64,000 bases of DNA from Peptoniphilus grossensis ph5 (lineage in GTDB: Bacteria > Bacillota > Clostridia > Tissierellales > Peptoniphilaceae), in assembly GCF_000311825.1 (NCBI RefSeq), contig NZ_HE978570.1, positions 58,938 to 122,937 on the forward strand. The letters run 5' to 3'. The notes below the pieces were generated by a model. The model made no database searches. It saw only the letters and a program-made list of their open reading frames with translations, and was not told the DNA's origin. Position numbers and translations under genes: made by a program. Shown here in pieces: positions 41,752-51,900 of this stretch; position 1 is the first letter of the stretch; each line of letters begins with the position of its first letter.

Positions 41752-43353
41752 TTGGAAAATAAAAGTAGCGCAGGATCAAGAATTGCAAAGTCCACTCTAG
41801 CCATAATTATATTTTCATTAATAGGAAAAGTTTTTGGTTTCTTTAGAGAATCACTTACTGCTTATGTCTTTGGCGCAGGAATTGAAATGGATGCCTTCTC
41901 CCTTGCACAGGGCGCAACGGCAACTATATCTGCCTTTGTCACACAGGCAATAGCAACAACTTATATACCCTCAGTGCAAAAGGCTGAAATGGAACATGGC
42001 AAGGACAGAAAAAATTATTTCACAAATAATTTACTCTTCATTGCAAGCTTAGTGTCCTTTGTCCTAATTGCCCTTGGAATTATTTTTCCTAGACAAATTG
42101 CACTTCTAACAGTTTCCACAAAAAATCCCGAAACTTATGCAATAGTAATAAAACTAATTCAAGTGGGCATGCCCGTAGTCTTATTTTCATCCTGGGTTGG
42201 AGTAATGGAAGGCTATCTTCAACATGGCGGCAAGTTCGCAGCAGCTGGTGCCATTGCCATTCCACTTAACTTAACTTATATAATTTATCTTGCCCTATTT
42301 TCTCGTCATGTTGGCATAATGGGATTAACCATAGCCTCTGTCCTTGGAATACTGGCACAATTTTTATTTTTGCTACCCAATGCAATGAAAATTGGTTACA
42401 GACCAAAGCTTGTGGCAGACTTCAAAGACGAGTATGTGCGAGATGCAATAGTCCTTGCCCTTCCAGTCTTCGTGTCAGTATCAGTCAATGACATAAATAT
42501 AATTGTCAACAGACGATTGGCATCTACCATGGGTGAAGGCGCAGCCTCAATTTTATATTACTCAAATAAATTAAACACCATGATAATTGGGATCTTCATA
42601 ACAGCCATAACAGCCATAGTCTTTCCAATCCTGACAAAAACTTTGGGTTCAGGTGACATGAAACTTGGCAAAAAAGTTATGAACGCATCAATAAAGACAG
42701 TCCTATTTATAACAGTGCCAGCAACAGTTGGTCTAATAATATTGGCGAGACCACTAATAGAAATTGCCTTTGTCCGTGGTTCCTTTACCATGGCTGACGG
42801 CATTGCAGCAACATCAACATTAAGGTGCTACTCCTTATCACTAATTTCAATTTCAGTAATAAATGTATTAAATAGAATTTATTACTCCATTGAAGACACA
42901 AAGACGCCCTTTTATGTTGGGGTGACAAATGTAGCCATAAATGTTGGCTTAAACCTTTTAGTGGCAAGACACTATGGCACAAATGGACTAGCAGCATCAG
43001 TTTCCATTGCCACGACAATTGCCCTCTTTATTTCCTTTATCCTATTAAGGAGAAAAATTGGAAATCTAGGAACCAAGTCCTATATCAAAGCCTTGATTAA
43101 AACATTTATGGCTTCAATAGCAATGGGTCTTGTGGCACTTTCCTACTTCCCTTACGAAAAGCTCATCATGTCCTTTACAAGTGGAGGAGTCCAAACACTA
43201 TTGAGGCTAATACTCTTGATGCTAATAGTCTTTATAGCAGCTTGCGTCTATGTCCTCTGCCTATACCACTTAGGCGTGCGCGAAGTTCGCGACATAGCAA
43301 AAATTCTTAAGGGCAAAATGGAAAATAGAAAATTAAAAAGTATAGAAAACTAA
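41752..43353 (+). CDS. murJ: Lipid II flippase MurJ
   Basis: 533 aa with about 14 membrane helices of the MOP/MviN superfamily. Conserved N-terminus STLAIIIFSLIGKVFGFFRESLTAYVFG and loop RIYYSIEDTKTPFYVG. It flips lipid II across the membrane for peptidoglycan synthesis. The start is TTG at 41752 behind AAGGAG. It stands alone with a strong promoter and terminator. Confidence 0.93.
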   Translation: MENKSSAGSRIAKSTLAIIIFSLIGKVFGFFRESLTAYVFGAGIEMDAFSLAQGATATISAFVTQAIATTYIPSVQKAEMEHGKDRKNYFTNNLLFIASLVSFVLIALGIIFPRQIALLTVSTKNPETYAIVIKLIQVGMPVVLFSSWVGVMEGYLQHGGKFAAAGAIAIPLNLTYIIYLALFSRHVGIMGLTIASVLGILAQFLFLLPNAMKIGYRPKLVADFKDEYVRDAIVLALPVFVSVSVNDINIIVNRRLASTMGEGAASILYYSNKLNTMIIGIFITAITAIVFPILTKTLGSGDMKLGKKVMNASIKTVLFITVPATVGLIILARPLIEIAFVRGSFTMADGIAATSTLRCYSLSLISISVINVLNRIYYSIEDTKTPFYVGVTNVAINVGLNLLVARHYGTNGLAASVSIATTIALFISFILLRRKIGNLGTKSYIKALIKTFMASIAMGLVALSYFPYEKLIMSFTSGGVQTLLRLILLMLIVFIAACVYVLCLYHLGVREVRDIAKILKGKMENRKLKSIEN

Positions 43354-43360
43354 TTATTTT

Positions 43361-43386
43361 GGCTCGAGAAATCGAGTCTTTTTTAT
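43361..43386 (+). terminator. Terminator after murJ
   Basis: GGCTCGA/TCGAGTC stem (one G:T pair) with GAAA loop and T run. Confidence 0.88.
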
Positions 43387-43447
43387 TAAAACTTTTTTAA
43401 AATTTTTTATAAATTTATCAAGTTAATGTATTTATTTTCTATTTAAG

Positions 43448-43456
43448 TGGTATAAT
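43448..43456 (+). promoter_or_regulatory. Extended -10 promoter
   Basis: TGGTATAAT, 23 bp before the ATG of the Lys/Glu repeat protein. Confidence 0.55.
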
Positions 43457-43479
43457 ATAATTTAATTGGAGGTGTTATT

Positions 43480-44877
43480 ATGGGTGGCTTAATAATTGTT
43501 GCCATTATTGTAATCGTTTGCTATTTTATGTGGAGAAAGAATCAAAATAAAAATACTCCAACTGAAAAGAAATCTATTGAAAGTAAAGAAAAAGCAAGTG
43601 GTGAAAAGCTACATAAGGCAGAAGATCTTAAAAAGCTTGATGACTCTGTAAAAACTTCTAAGGCTGAAAAAGATCTTAAGATTGATGAAAATTCTGCCAA
43701 TGCTTTTGAAGTAAAAGAAGAACAAAAATACGATGGTTCTAGGAAAAAGGATCGTGGCAAAAAGAGAAGAGAAAAGAGAAAGCTAGAAGCTGAAGAAGAA
43801 AAGAAAGCTCCTGCTACAAAAATTGATGATAAAAAAGTTGAAGCTAAAGCTGAAAAAGTTGAAAAGCCAGTAGAAAAAGTTGAGCCAAAAATAGAAGAGG
43901 CAAAGGCAAAAGTTAATGAGCCTGTGAAAAAGGTTGAGCCAAAAGTAGAAAAGGTTGAAGCAAAGGCTGAAGTTAAAAAAGAAAGTGCAAAGCCAGTTGA
44001 AAAATCTGAAGTTAAAACTGAAAAGCCTGCTGAAAAAGTTGAAAAGCCAGTAGAAAAAGTTGAAGCAAAGGCTGAAAAAGCTCCAGAAAAAACTGAAGCA
44101 CAGGCTGAAAAGATCGAGCCAAAAATAGAAGAGGCAAAGGCAAAAGTTAATGAGCCTGTGAAAAAGCTTGAGCCAAAGGTTGAAAAAGTTGAAGCAAAGC
44201 CTGAAGCTAAAAAAGAAACTGTAAAGCCAGCAGAAAAAGCTGAAGTTAAAACTGAAAAGCCTGCTGAAAAAACTCAAGCTAAGGCTGAAAAATTTGAAAA
44301 GCCAGTAGAAAAGGTTGAACCAAAAATAGAAGAAGCTAAGGCAAAAGTTAATGAGCCTGTGAAAAAAGTAGAGCCTAAGGTTGAAAAAGTCCAAGAAAAG
44401 CCTGAGGCTAAAGAAAAAATTGAAAAGCCAGCGGAAAAATCAAAAGCACAAAAAATTATTTCTACTAATGAAAAGTACAGCCACATTATAAAAGCCCTAG
44501 GCGAAAATCCTTGGGAGCTTGCCAGTGAAAAGATAAACATCAAGCTTGAAGACCTTAAAACTAAAAAGCCTTTAGATGAAAATCTTTCAGTTGATGATAT
44601 TAAAAAATCACTTACAAGAGAAAACCTATCTGAATTTTTAAATATGGTAAAGACTAATCCAACAATCCTAAAGAGAAAGGACAAGGTCACTTACGAATTT
44701 ACAATTAAAAACCCAGATGAAATCAAAAAAATTGCAGAGAGATATTCTCTAAGCTCATCAAATTTTGAAAAGGCAAGTTCTTTATTAACTGTTGACAAGG
44801 AAAGTGCAAAGCTCTTAGAAGTCACAGATATTTTGACAGAAGGCGAAAAGAGAATTTACATCGAAACAAAATTTTAG
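43480..44877 (+). CDS. Membrane-anchored Lys/Glu/Pro repeat protein
   Basis: 465 aa. An N-terminal helix (GGLIIVAIIVIVCYFMW) is followed by a charged stretch and, from about 120 to 325, a low-complexity region with three copies of a block (KIEEAKAKVNEPVKK, then EPKVEKV.AK). The blocks recur every 67-78 residues. The last 140 aa look folded (NEKYSHIIKALGENPWELA, then VTYEFTIKNPDEIKKIAERY) and contain no repeat. The topology suggests a cytoplasmic or surface rod ending in a globular domain. No known family. SD GGAGGTG; strong promoter and terminator. Confidence 0.75.
   Translation: MGGLIIVAIIVIVCYFMWRKNQNKNTPTEKKSIESKEKASGEKLHKAEDLKKLDDSVKTSKAEKDLKIDENSANAFEVKEEQKYDGSRKKDRGKKRREKRKLEAEEEKKAPATKIDDKKVEAKAEKVEKPVEKVEPKIEEAKAKVNEPVKKVEPKVEKVEAKAEVKKESAKPVEKSEVKTEKPAEKVEKPVEKVEAKAEKAPEKTEAQAEKIEPKIEEAKAKVNEPVKKLEPKVEKVEAKPEAKKETVKPAEKAEVKTEKPAEKTQAKAEKFEKPVEKVEPKIEEAKAKVNEPVKKVEPKVEKVQEKPEAKEKIEKPAEKSKAQKIISTNEKYSHIIKALGENPWELASEKINIKLEDLKTKKPLDENLSVDDIKKSLTRENLSEFLNMVKTNPTILKRKDKVTYEFTIKNPDEIKKIAERYSLSSSNFEKASSLLTVDKESAKLLEVTDILTEGEKRIYIETKF
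43882..44420 (+). repeat. Three imperfect coding repeats within the Lys/Glu protein gene
   Basis: Blocks starting near 43882, 44116 and 44317 share GAGGCAAAGGCAAAAGTTAA-like DNA, with spacings of 234 and about 201 bp. The near identity in DNA suggests recent duplication and possible copy-number variation. Confidence 0.85.
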
Positions 44878-44885
44878 TAAAATAT

Positions 44886-44917
44886 AAAAGTCATAGAGAT
44901 ATGGCTTTTATTTTTTT
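44886..44917 (+). terminator. Terminator after the Lys/Glu repeat gene
   Basis: AAAAGTCATA/TATGGCTTTT stem (one T:G pair) with GAGA loop and T run. Confidence 0.88.
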
Positions 44918-45004
44918 GCAAAAAATTTTAAATGTTTTAAAAATTTAACAAAAACTTTGAAAAATTTTTACTTTTATAAATTAGAATAAGACTGAGGAGG
45001 ATTT

Positions 45005-45475
45005 ATGAATAACAAAGAAAAACTTGAAGAGATCATCGCCTTCTTAAGTGAGAACACTCGATTTGATGAAACAAAAAATTTCATACAACATGGCAACACT
45101 TCTGTCTACACTCATGTTATTTCTGTTGCAAAAAAATCCATTGAAATTGCAGAAAAATATAATTTAAGAGTGGACATGGACTCCATGATAAGGGGCGCCC
45201 TTCTTCACGACTACTTCCTCTACGATTGGCACGATGGCAAAAGGGAAAGGTGGATTCATGGCTTTACTCATCCCATGAAGGCTTATAAAAATGCTAAAAG
45301 TGAAATAAACTTAAATCGCCTTGAGAGAGATATTATCATAAAGCACATGTTCCCCCTAACTATACTTCCCCCAAGGTATTTGGAATCTTGGATTGTAACT
45401 TACTCTGACAAGTATGTTTCTGCTGTGGAAACTATTTCGTCAAGATTTGTGAAAGTGGGTTTAGAAAATTTATGA
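45005..45475 (+). CDS. HD domain protein
   Basis: 156 aa. HTSVYTHVISVAKKS-like start (here GNTSVYTHVISVAKKS), LLHDYFLYDWHD with the HD metal pair, and IIIKHMFPL; a compact HD phosphohydrolase. Substrate unknown. SD GAGGAGG. It overlaps the next gene by 4 bp (ATGA), so the two are expressed together. Confidence 0.88.
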   Translation: MNNKEKLEEIIAFLSENTRFDETKNFIQHGNTSVYTHVISVAKKSIEIAEKYNLRVDMDSMIRGALLHDYFLYDWHDGKRERWIHGFTHPMKAYKNAKSEINLNRLERDIIIKHMFPLTILPPRYLESWIVTYSDKYVSAVETISSRFVKVGLENL

Positions 45476-46200
45476 GAATTTCAGAATTATATCTAATATT
45501 TTTTATCTACTCCTTTATTGGCTGGTGGTGGGAGAGCTTCCCCTGCTCCACTATTGAGCTAGATAGATTTTATAACCGAGGCTTTTTAATTGGACCAGCC
45601 TGCCCCATCTATGGCATTGGCGCAAGCATATCTTACTTGATGCTTAAAAATTTTGACTCAAGCCTTTACATTTTTATTTACTCTGCACTTTTATCCTGCA
45701 CCATTGAGTACATCATAGGATATTTTTTGGAGAGATTTTTTCACCAAAGGTGGTGGGACTACAGCGCCTATCCCTTCCAAATTAAAAGTAGAGTTTGCCT
45801 ATATGGCCTTATAGTTTTTGGCATGGCAAATATTATTATAGTCAAGCATTTTACTCCAGTCATGCTATTATTTTTATCAGCTGCTGAAGACAGAGTTATC
45901 GACTCTCTAGCCATAGTATTTACTGCCTTCTTCGCCATTGACCTTATCTTAACTTTAAATCACCTTCTTGGACTTTCTAAGAGCTTGGATAAAATTTACT
46001 TGGTCCTAAAAGTTAGAAGCGACAACTATTTTAACTATCTCAACGAGTCAGAGCGTTTGTCCAATTTAAAATTGATGTCGGAATCAAAAAAGTTCAAGGT
46101 AAAATTTGAAAGCTTTAACTCAAACTTAAAAGGCAGAGAAGAAAGTTTTAAGAGAATAAACTACACAAAAATAAAAGACCTATTTAGTGATAATTTTTAA
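45472..46200 (+). CDS. CmpB-like (PF06541) putative ABC permease / membrane protein
   Basis: 242 aa. The family block FIYSFIGWWWESFPCSTI and GFLIGPACPIYGIGA is followed by YIIGYFLERFF and RWWDYSAYPFQIKSRVC. About five membrane segments, then a charged tail. Despite the ABC label in the family name, no ATPase lies nearby and the function is unknown. Coupled to the HD-domain gene. Confidence 0.85.
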   Translation: MRISELYLIFFIYSFIGWWWESFPCSTIELDRFYNRGFLIGPACPIYGIGASISYLMLKNFDSSLYIFIYSALLSCTIEYIIGYFLERFFHQRWWDYSAYPFQIKSRVCLYGLIVFGMANIIIVKHFTPVMLLFLSAAEDRVIDSLAIVFTAFFAIDLILTLNHLLGLSKSLDKIYLVLKVRSDNYFNYLNESERLSNLKLMSESKKFKVKFESFNSNLKGREESFKRINYTKIKDLFSDNF

Positions 46201-46227
46201 TAATCACTAAATAGGTCTTTTTTTATT
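46174..46227. terminator. Bidirectional terminator between CmpB-like and pyk genes
   Basis: 18-bp arms starting AAAGACCTATTTAGTGAT, a loop containing the stop codon of the plus gene, and T runs on both strands. Confidence 0.92.
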
Positions 46228-46243
46228 GGAATTTTTTAAATTT

Positions 46244-47977
46244 TTATCTTCTAACAGTTCCATCTACTGGGTCAATAGTTATAATGTCGCCAGTTTTTAT
46301 TTTTTCTGTAATATCTTTTACTCCAACTATGGCAGTTTTGCCGAGAGAAATTGCTGCCACTGCTCCATTAGATGTGAAGCCTGCCTCTTCTGTTATAAAG
46401 CCCGAAGATTTTTCCATGTAAGGAATCATCCTGCCGTCAGTTCCTTGACAGACTATGATGTCCTTGGTCTTAAAGTCATCTTCCAAGTCCTCAATTGTCT
46501 TTGCAACTATGGCTCTCGCCTTCTTTTTCTTCTTGCCTATGGGAGTTCCTCTTCCCAAAATCTCTGAAACACTTTCGATTTTTAGAAGGTTAGTTGAACC
46601 GGCGATTCCTGCAGGCACTCCTGCTGTTAAGACAACTAAGTCGCCAGACTTTATAAATCCCTTTGCAACTGCAATCTCCATTGATGCGTCAATTAAGTTG
46701 TCTGTGTCCTTGAAGTTTAAAACTTTTACAGGAGAGATGCCCCAGACAAGGCTAAGTTGATTTTTAATTTTTTCAAAGGGCGTTGATGCAATTATTGGAG
46801 TCTCTGGCCTAAATTTTGCAATGGCTCTTGAAGTGTTGCCTGAAGTTGTGGCTGTGATTATAGCCTCTGCTCCAAGGTCTCTTGCAATTACGCAGGCAGA
46901 TCTTCCTATGGCGTTTGTCATGGATTTTTCCACATCTCTAATTCTATTTTCCAAAATCTCCTCGTGGTCAATAGTATTTTCTGTGTATTCCAAAATTTTT
47001 CTCATTGTCACAACGGCTTCAATTGGATATTTGCCGCTGGCAGTTTCTCCTGAGAGCATGACTGCACTTGTGCCATCAAGAACTGCATTGGCAACATCAT
47101 TTGTTTCTGCACGAGTTGGTCTTGGGTTTCTTATCATGGAGTCCAGCATTTGCGTTGCAGTTATGACAGTCTTGCCAACAATGTTACATTTTTTTATAAT
47201 TTCCTTTTGCACAATTGGCACAGCTTCTGTCTCGATTTCAACGCCCAAATCTCCCCTGGCAACCATTATTCCATCAGAAACTTCTATTATCTCGTCAATT
47301 AAATCCACTGCCCTTTGGGATTCAATCTTGGAAATAATTTTTGTAGTATAGTCCCTCTCTTCTTCCAAAACCTTTCTTATGGCGAGGACATCTTCTCTGG
47401 ACCTTACAAAGGATGCTGCTATAAAGTCTATGTCTTCCTTGACGCCAAACTTTATATCTTCGATGTCTCTTTCTGTTAGGGCTGGAAGATTTAAGTTTGC
47501 ACCAGGCACATTAACTCCCTTGTGAGATGAAATGGTGCCAGAATTTTCCACTTCTGTTATAATTTCTTCTCCACGAATTTCTTTCACCAGAAGCTCCACA
47601 AGTCCGTCGTCAATTAAAATTTTGCCGCCCACTCTTACATCCTTGTAGAGGTCCTTGTAGGAGATGCTGGCAATTTTTTCATTTCCAAGTAAATCCTTGT
47701 TGGTTAAAATAAATTCCTCGCCACTTTGAAGAAGGACTTCTCCATCAATATCGCCCAGCCTAATTTCTGGTCCCTTGGTGTCAAGCATTATGCCAATGGG
47801 TATATCCATTTCCCTTCTTAATTTTTTTATTCTGTCAATTTTTAGCTTGTGTTCCTGATGGCTTCCGTGAGAAAAATTAAGTCTTGCAACATTGACGCCC
47901 TCTGTGAATAATTTTCTTAAAACTTCTTCACTTTCACTGGCAGGTCCAATGGTTGCAACAATTTTTGTCTTTTTCAT
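46244..47977 (-). CDS. pyk: Pyruvate kinase with C-terminal PEP-utilising-type domain
   Basis: 577 aa. KIVATIGPAS at the start, MLDTKGPEIR, MVARGDLGVE and MLDSMIRNPRPTRAE are the enzyme's signatures; the last 100 residues form the extra domain (GFTSNGAVAAISLGKTAIVG) seen in Bacillus-type enzymes. Final step of glycolysis. SD GAGGTGA; 8 bp after pfkA. Confidence 0.97.
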   Translation of the reverse strand: MKKTKIVATIGPASESEEVLRKLFTEGVNVARLNFSHGSHQEHKLKIDRIKKLRREMDIPIGIMLDTKGPEIRLGDIDGEVLLQSGEEFILTNKDLLGNEKIASISYKDLYKDVRVGGKILIDDGLVELLVKEIRGEEIITEVENSGTISSHKGVNVPGANLNLPALTERDIEDIKFGVKEDIDFIAASFVRSREDVLAIRKVLEEERDYTTKIISKIESQRAVDLIDEIIEVSDGIMVARGDLGVEIETEAVPIVQKEIIKKCNIVGKTVITATQMLDSMIRNPRPTRAETNDVANAVLDGTSAVMLSGETASGKYPIEAVVTMRKILEYTENTIDHEEILENRIRDVEKSMTNAIGRSACVIARDLGAEAIITATTSGNTSRAIAKFRPETPIIASTPFEKIKNQLSLVWGISPVKVLNFKDTDNLIDASMEIAVAKGFIKSGDLVVLTAGVPAGIAGSTNLLKIESVSEILGRGTPIGKKKKKARAIVAKTIEDLEDDFKTKDIIVCQGTDGRMIPYMEKSSGFITEEAGFTSNGAVAAISLGKTAIVGVKDITEKIKTGDIITIDPVDGTVRR

Positions 47978-47985
47978 AAATCACC

Positions 47986-48939
47986 TCATATAGAAACAGT
48001 TTTTAGTATATCTAAAAGATCTTTTCTAAAAACTTTTTTAACTTCAAAAATTTCGTCAAAGTCCCTGGATATTGCCTTGCCATCTTTAAAGCCAAGGGCA
48101 AGAGACCTGCCAGCCTTAGCTTCTTGAACTGCCAAGTAGCCAAGTTCTGATGCCAAAATTCTGTCGAAGATGCTTGGGGCTCCTCCCCTTTGGATGTAAC
48201 CAAGGACAGTTACTCTTGTGTCTATGCCTGTAAGCTTTTGAAAGTCTTCTGCAAAGTCAAAGGCAGAGCCACAGCCTTCAGCCATTAAAATTATGTGGTG
48301 TTTCTTGCCCCTGTTCTTGCCCATAATTGCCTTCTCTGCAATTTCATTTATGTCTAGGGGAATTTCCGGAACGATAATGGACTCAGCTCCAGAGGAAACT
48401 CCAGAGTAAAGGGCAATGTCGCCGCAGTCTCTGCCCATTACTTCAACGACATTGGCACGACCATGGGCTTCTGTTGTGTCCCTAATGTGACTTACTGCTT
48501 CCGTTACAGTTTCCACTGCCGTCATAAAACCAATGGTAAAATCTGTGTAGGCAAGGTCGTTGTCAATGGAACAGGGAATGCCAATGACATTTATGCCGCG
48601 GTCCCTCAACATTTTTGCCCCGCGAAGGCTTCCGTCGCCTCCAAGGACAATTAGGGCATCAATTTCAAAAATTTTAATGGAATTTATTGCCTTCTCCAGT
48701 CCCTCTTCTGTCATAAATCTTTCCGACCTTGAAGTGGATAAAATTGTTCCACCTCTTTGAATGATGTCGGCAACAGAAGACTGAACTAATTTTTCAAACT
48801 TGGCATCGATTAAGCCTTCATAGCCTCCACTTATGCCAAAAACTTCTATTCCTTCGTATATTGAAGTCCTAGTCACTGCTCTTATTGCGGCATTCATGCC
48901 AGGGGCATCGCCGCCACTTGTTAAAATTGCAATTCTCAT
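47986..48939 (-). CDS. pfkA: ATP-dependent 6-phosphofructokinase
   Basis: 317 aa. RIAILTSGGDAPGMNAAIRA, GGDGSLRGA, GIPCSIDNDLAYTDFTIG and a C-terminal GYIQRGGAPS. All catalytic elements are present (SIDNDL holds the base). ATG at 48939 preferred over GTG at 48945. It is the middle gene of dnaE-pfkA-pyk, a frequent order in Bacillota. Confidence 0.96.
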   Translation of the reverse strand: MRIAILTSGGDAPGMNAAIRAVTRTSIYEGIEVFGISGGYEGLIDAKFEKLVQSSVADIIQRGGTILSTSRSERFMTEEGLEKAINSIKIFEIDALIVLGGDGSLRGAKMLRDRGINVIGIPCSIDNDLAYTDFTIGFMTAVETVTEAVSHIRDTTEAHGRANVVEVMGRDCGDIALYSGVSSGAESIIVPEIPLDINEIAEKAIMGKNRGKKHHIILMAEGCGSAFDFAEDFQKLTGIDTRVTVLGYIQRGGAPSIFDRILASELGYLAVQEAKAGRSLALGFKDGKAISRDFDEIFEVKKVFRKDLLDILKTVSI

Positions 48940-48945
48940 ACGCAC

Positions 48946-51900
48946 CTACTTTAAAATAATCTTTTCTCTATTTTTAGTAATGACTGCCAATTTATCTTGT
49001 ATCTCTGTAAAGGATGTAGCATCAATCCACAAGTTTGATTCCGTTCCATAGGCCCTTCTCGTCTCTTCTTCGAAAAAGACTACAGGCGTGCTGCCCTCAT
49101 ATTCTCTTAAAATATTTTTCATTTCTCCAAGCCTTTCATTTTTCATGGAGTCAATGGAGATGTATAACTTGTTTTTTGTGGGCATCTTAATACTCGATAT
49201 AGCATCCACTAAAATTTTTGGCTCTTCAACTTCTGACTCTTGAAAGTGCCCTTCAACGAAGACTACATTTTCATCTTCAATTAAGTCCTTGTATCTTGAA
49301 AAGACATTGGGAAAGATTACAAGTTCAATTGTCCCAAAGAGGTCTTCTAGGGCCGCAAAAGCCATCATCTTGTTGTTTTTTGTAATCATAGTTTTTTTGG
49401 ACTTTAAAATGCCCCCCACTTTAACCTTGCTATTTCTCAAGAGATTTTCTCTGTACTTTTCAAAAATTTGGTTGGTGTTAATATTTGTGGACTTCTCAAT
49501 TATTTCTCTATAGGGATCAAGGGGGTGACCAGAGATATACATGCCGATGACTTCCTTTTCCATGTCAAGCTTGTCCTTTTGCCTAAAATCTTTTAGGACA
49601 GGCAGATCTTCGTGGAAGGCTGCCTCTTCAAAGAGAGAAAATTGTCCCAAGACATTGCTCTTTGCAGTATTAGATGAAGATGAAAGGACTGATTCATAAA
49701 TGGCAAGGTACTGTGCCCTGTTGCCCTCAAAGTCGTCCATGGCTCCACACCTTATTAGGGATTCAACCGCCCTCTTATTAAGGACAGACTTGTCAATGGC
49801 ATTAATCCTATCGACGAAGTCCTTTAAGGATTTATAATCGCCCTTTTCCCTTCCCTTGACAATTAAATCAATTAAGTTGTCGCCAACATTTTTCACTGCC
49901 TTTAGTCCAAAGCGAATTTTATCTCCTTCAACAGTAAAGTTTTTAAAGGAATAATTTATATTTGGTGGTAAAATTTCTATGCCCAGCCTCTTTATCTCTT
50001 CGATGTAGAGACTAACTTGCTTGATGTCATTGGTGTAAGTGGAAATTTGCGCCGCCATAAATTCTCTTGGATAATAATATTTCAGCCAAGCAGTCCTGTA
50101 GGCAACTACTGAATAGGCAACGGAGTGAGACTTGTTAAAGGCGTAGTCAGCAAAGTCTATAATTAAATCATAAATTTCGTTGGCAGCCTTTTCGTCAACT
50201 CCATTGGCAATGGCACCGCAAACTCCTTCGGCTGGGTTGCCGTAGATAAAGTTCTGCCTTTCCTCTTCCATGACCTTCATCTTTTTCTTGGAAATGGCAC
50301 GCCTTACTATGTCTGCCCTGCCAAGAGAGTAGCCACCAATTTGTTGAACGATTTGCATTACCTGCTCTTGGTAGACAATACAGCCGTAAGTGGACTTTAG
50401 GATTGGCTCAAGCTTTGGATGAAGGTAAGAAATTTTGCTCTTGTCGTGCTTTGATGACACAAATTTTGGAATTTGCTTCATTGGTCCCGGTCTAAAGAGG
50501 GCATTGGCTGCAACTAAGTCTGAAAATTCGTCTGGCTTTAATTCCTTAAGGAAGGCTCTCATGCCAGAGGATTCAAATTGAAAGACGCCAAGAGTTTCTG
50601 ACCTTGCAAACATCTTTAATACATCGGGGTCGTTGTAGTCAAACTTTTCAAAGGAAATAGTCTTGCCTTCCTTTTCTCTTATTAAATTTATGGCATCGCG
50701 AATGACAGTTAGTGTCCTAAGTCCCAAGAAGTCCATCTTTAAAAGACCAAGCTCTTCAAGCTCAATCATGTTAAACTGAGTTGCAATTATCTTGTCGTTA
50801 CGAGTTAGGGGCACATACTCTGTCAGCTCGTCCTTTGAAATGACAACACCAGCTGCATGAGTTGATGTGTGTCTTGGCAGTCCCTCAAGCTTTAGTGCCA
50901 TGTCAATTAAGAATCTTGAGTCCTCTTCGGTGTCATAAATTCCCTTAAAGCTTTCAGAAATTTCCAGAGCCTTTTCGATAGTCATGTTGATTGCCTGTGG
51001 CACTTGCTTGGCAATGTAGTCCACCTTGGCATAGGACATGTCAAGAGCACGCCCCACATCTCTTAGGGCATTTCTTGCCGCCATGGTACCAAAGGTTACG
51101 ATTTGGGCAACATGGGAGTCGCCGTACTTTCTGTTGACATATTCAATAACTTCTTCACGCCTTTCATAGCAGAAGTCGATGTCAATATCGGGCATGGAAA
51201 CTCTCTCTGGATTTAAAAATCTTTCGAAGAGGAGGTCAAACTTTAGGGGGTCAACATCTGTTATGCCCAGGCAAAATGAAACAAGGCTACCTGCCGCAGA
51301 ACCTCTTCCCGGTCCAACTTGAATTTCGTGTTTTCTGGCGTACCTAATAAAGTCCCAAACTATTAAAAAATAATCCACGAAGCCCATATTTTTTATGGTA
51401 TTAAATTCAAAATCAAATCTTTCTTTTATCTCATCAGTAACATTTTCGTAGCGAGCATACATCCCATCAGTGGCAAGTTTTTTTAAATAGCCTTGGTGGG
51501 TGTAGCCCTCTGGCACAGTAAACTCAGGCAAATGTTGTTCGTGAAATTTTATTTCAACATTGCATCTTTCAGCAATTTTTACTGTATTTTCTAGGGCATC
51601 TTTGTTGTCTGGGAAAAGTGCTGCCATTTCGTCAGGCGATTTCAAATAAAATTCATCCGATGGAAACTTCATCCTATTTTCTTCCTTAATTGTCTTGCCC
51701 GTTTGAATACACAAGAGGACATCGTGACTCTTGGCATCATCTTTATTTAAGTAGTGAACATCATTTGATGCTGTAAGTGGAATATTTAAGTCCTCTGACA
51801 ATTTTACAAGCTCACGATTTACTCGAGCCTGGTCTGGCATGCCATGGTCTTGAAGCTCCAAGAAAAAATTATTTTCGCCAAAAATTTCTCTGTATTCAAG

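Noticed and set aside
43542..44690. Long minus-strand frames opposite the Lys/Glu repeat gene
   Set aside because: They are shadows of a biased, repetitive coding strand (Phe/Leu/Ser-rich products) without ribosome sites.
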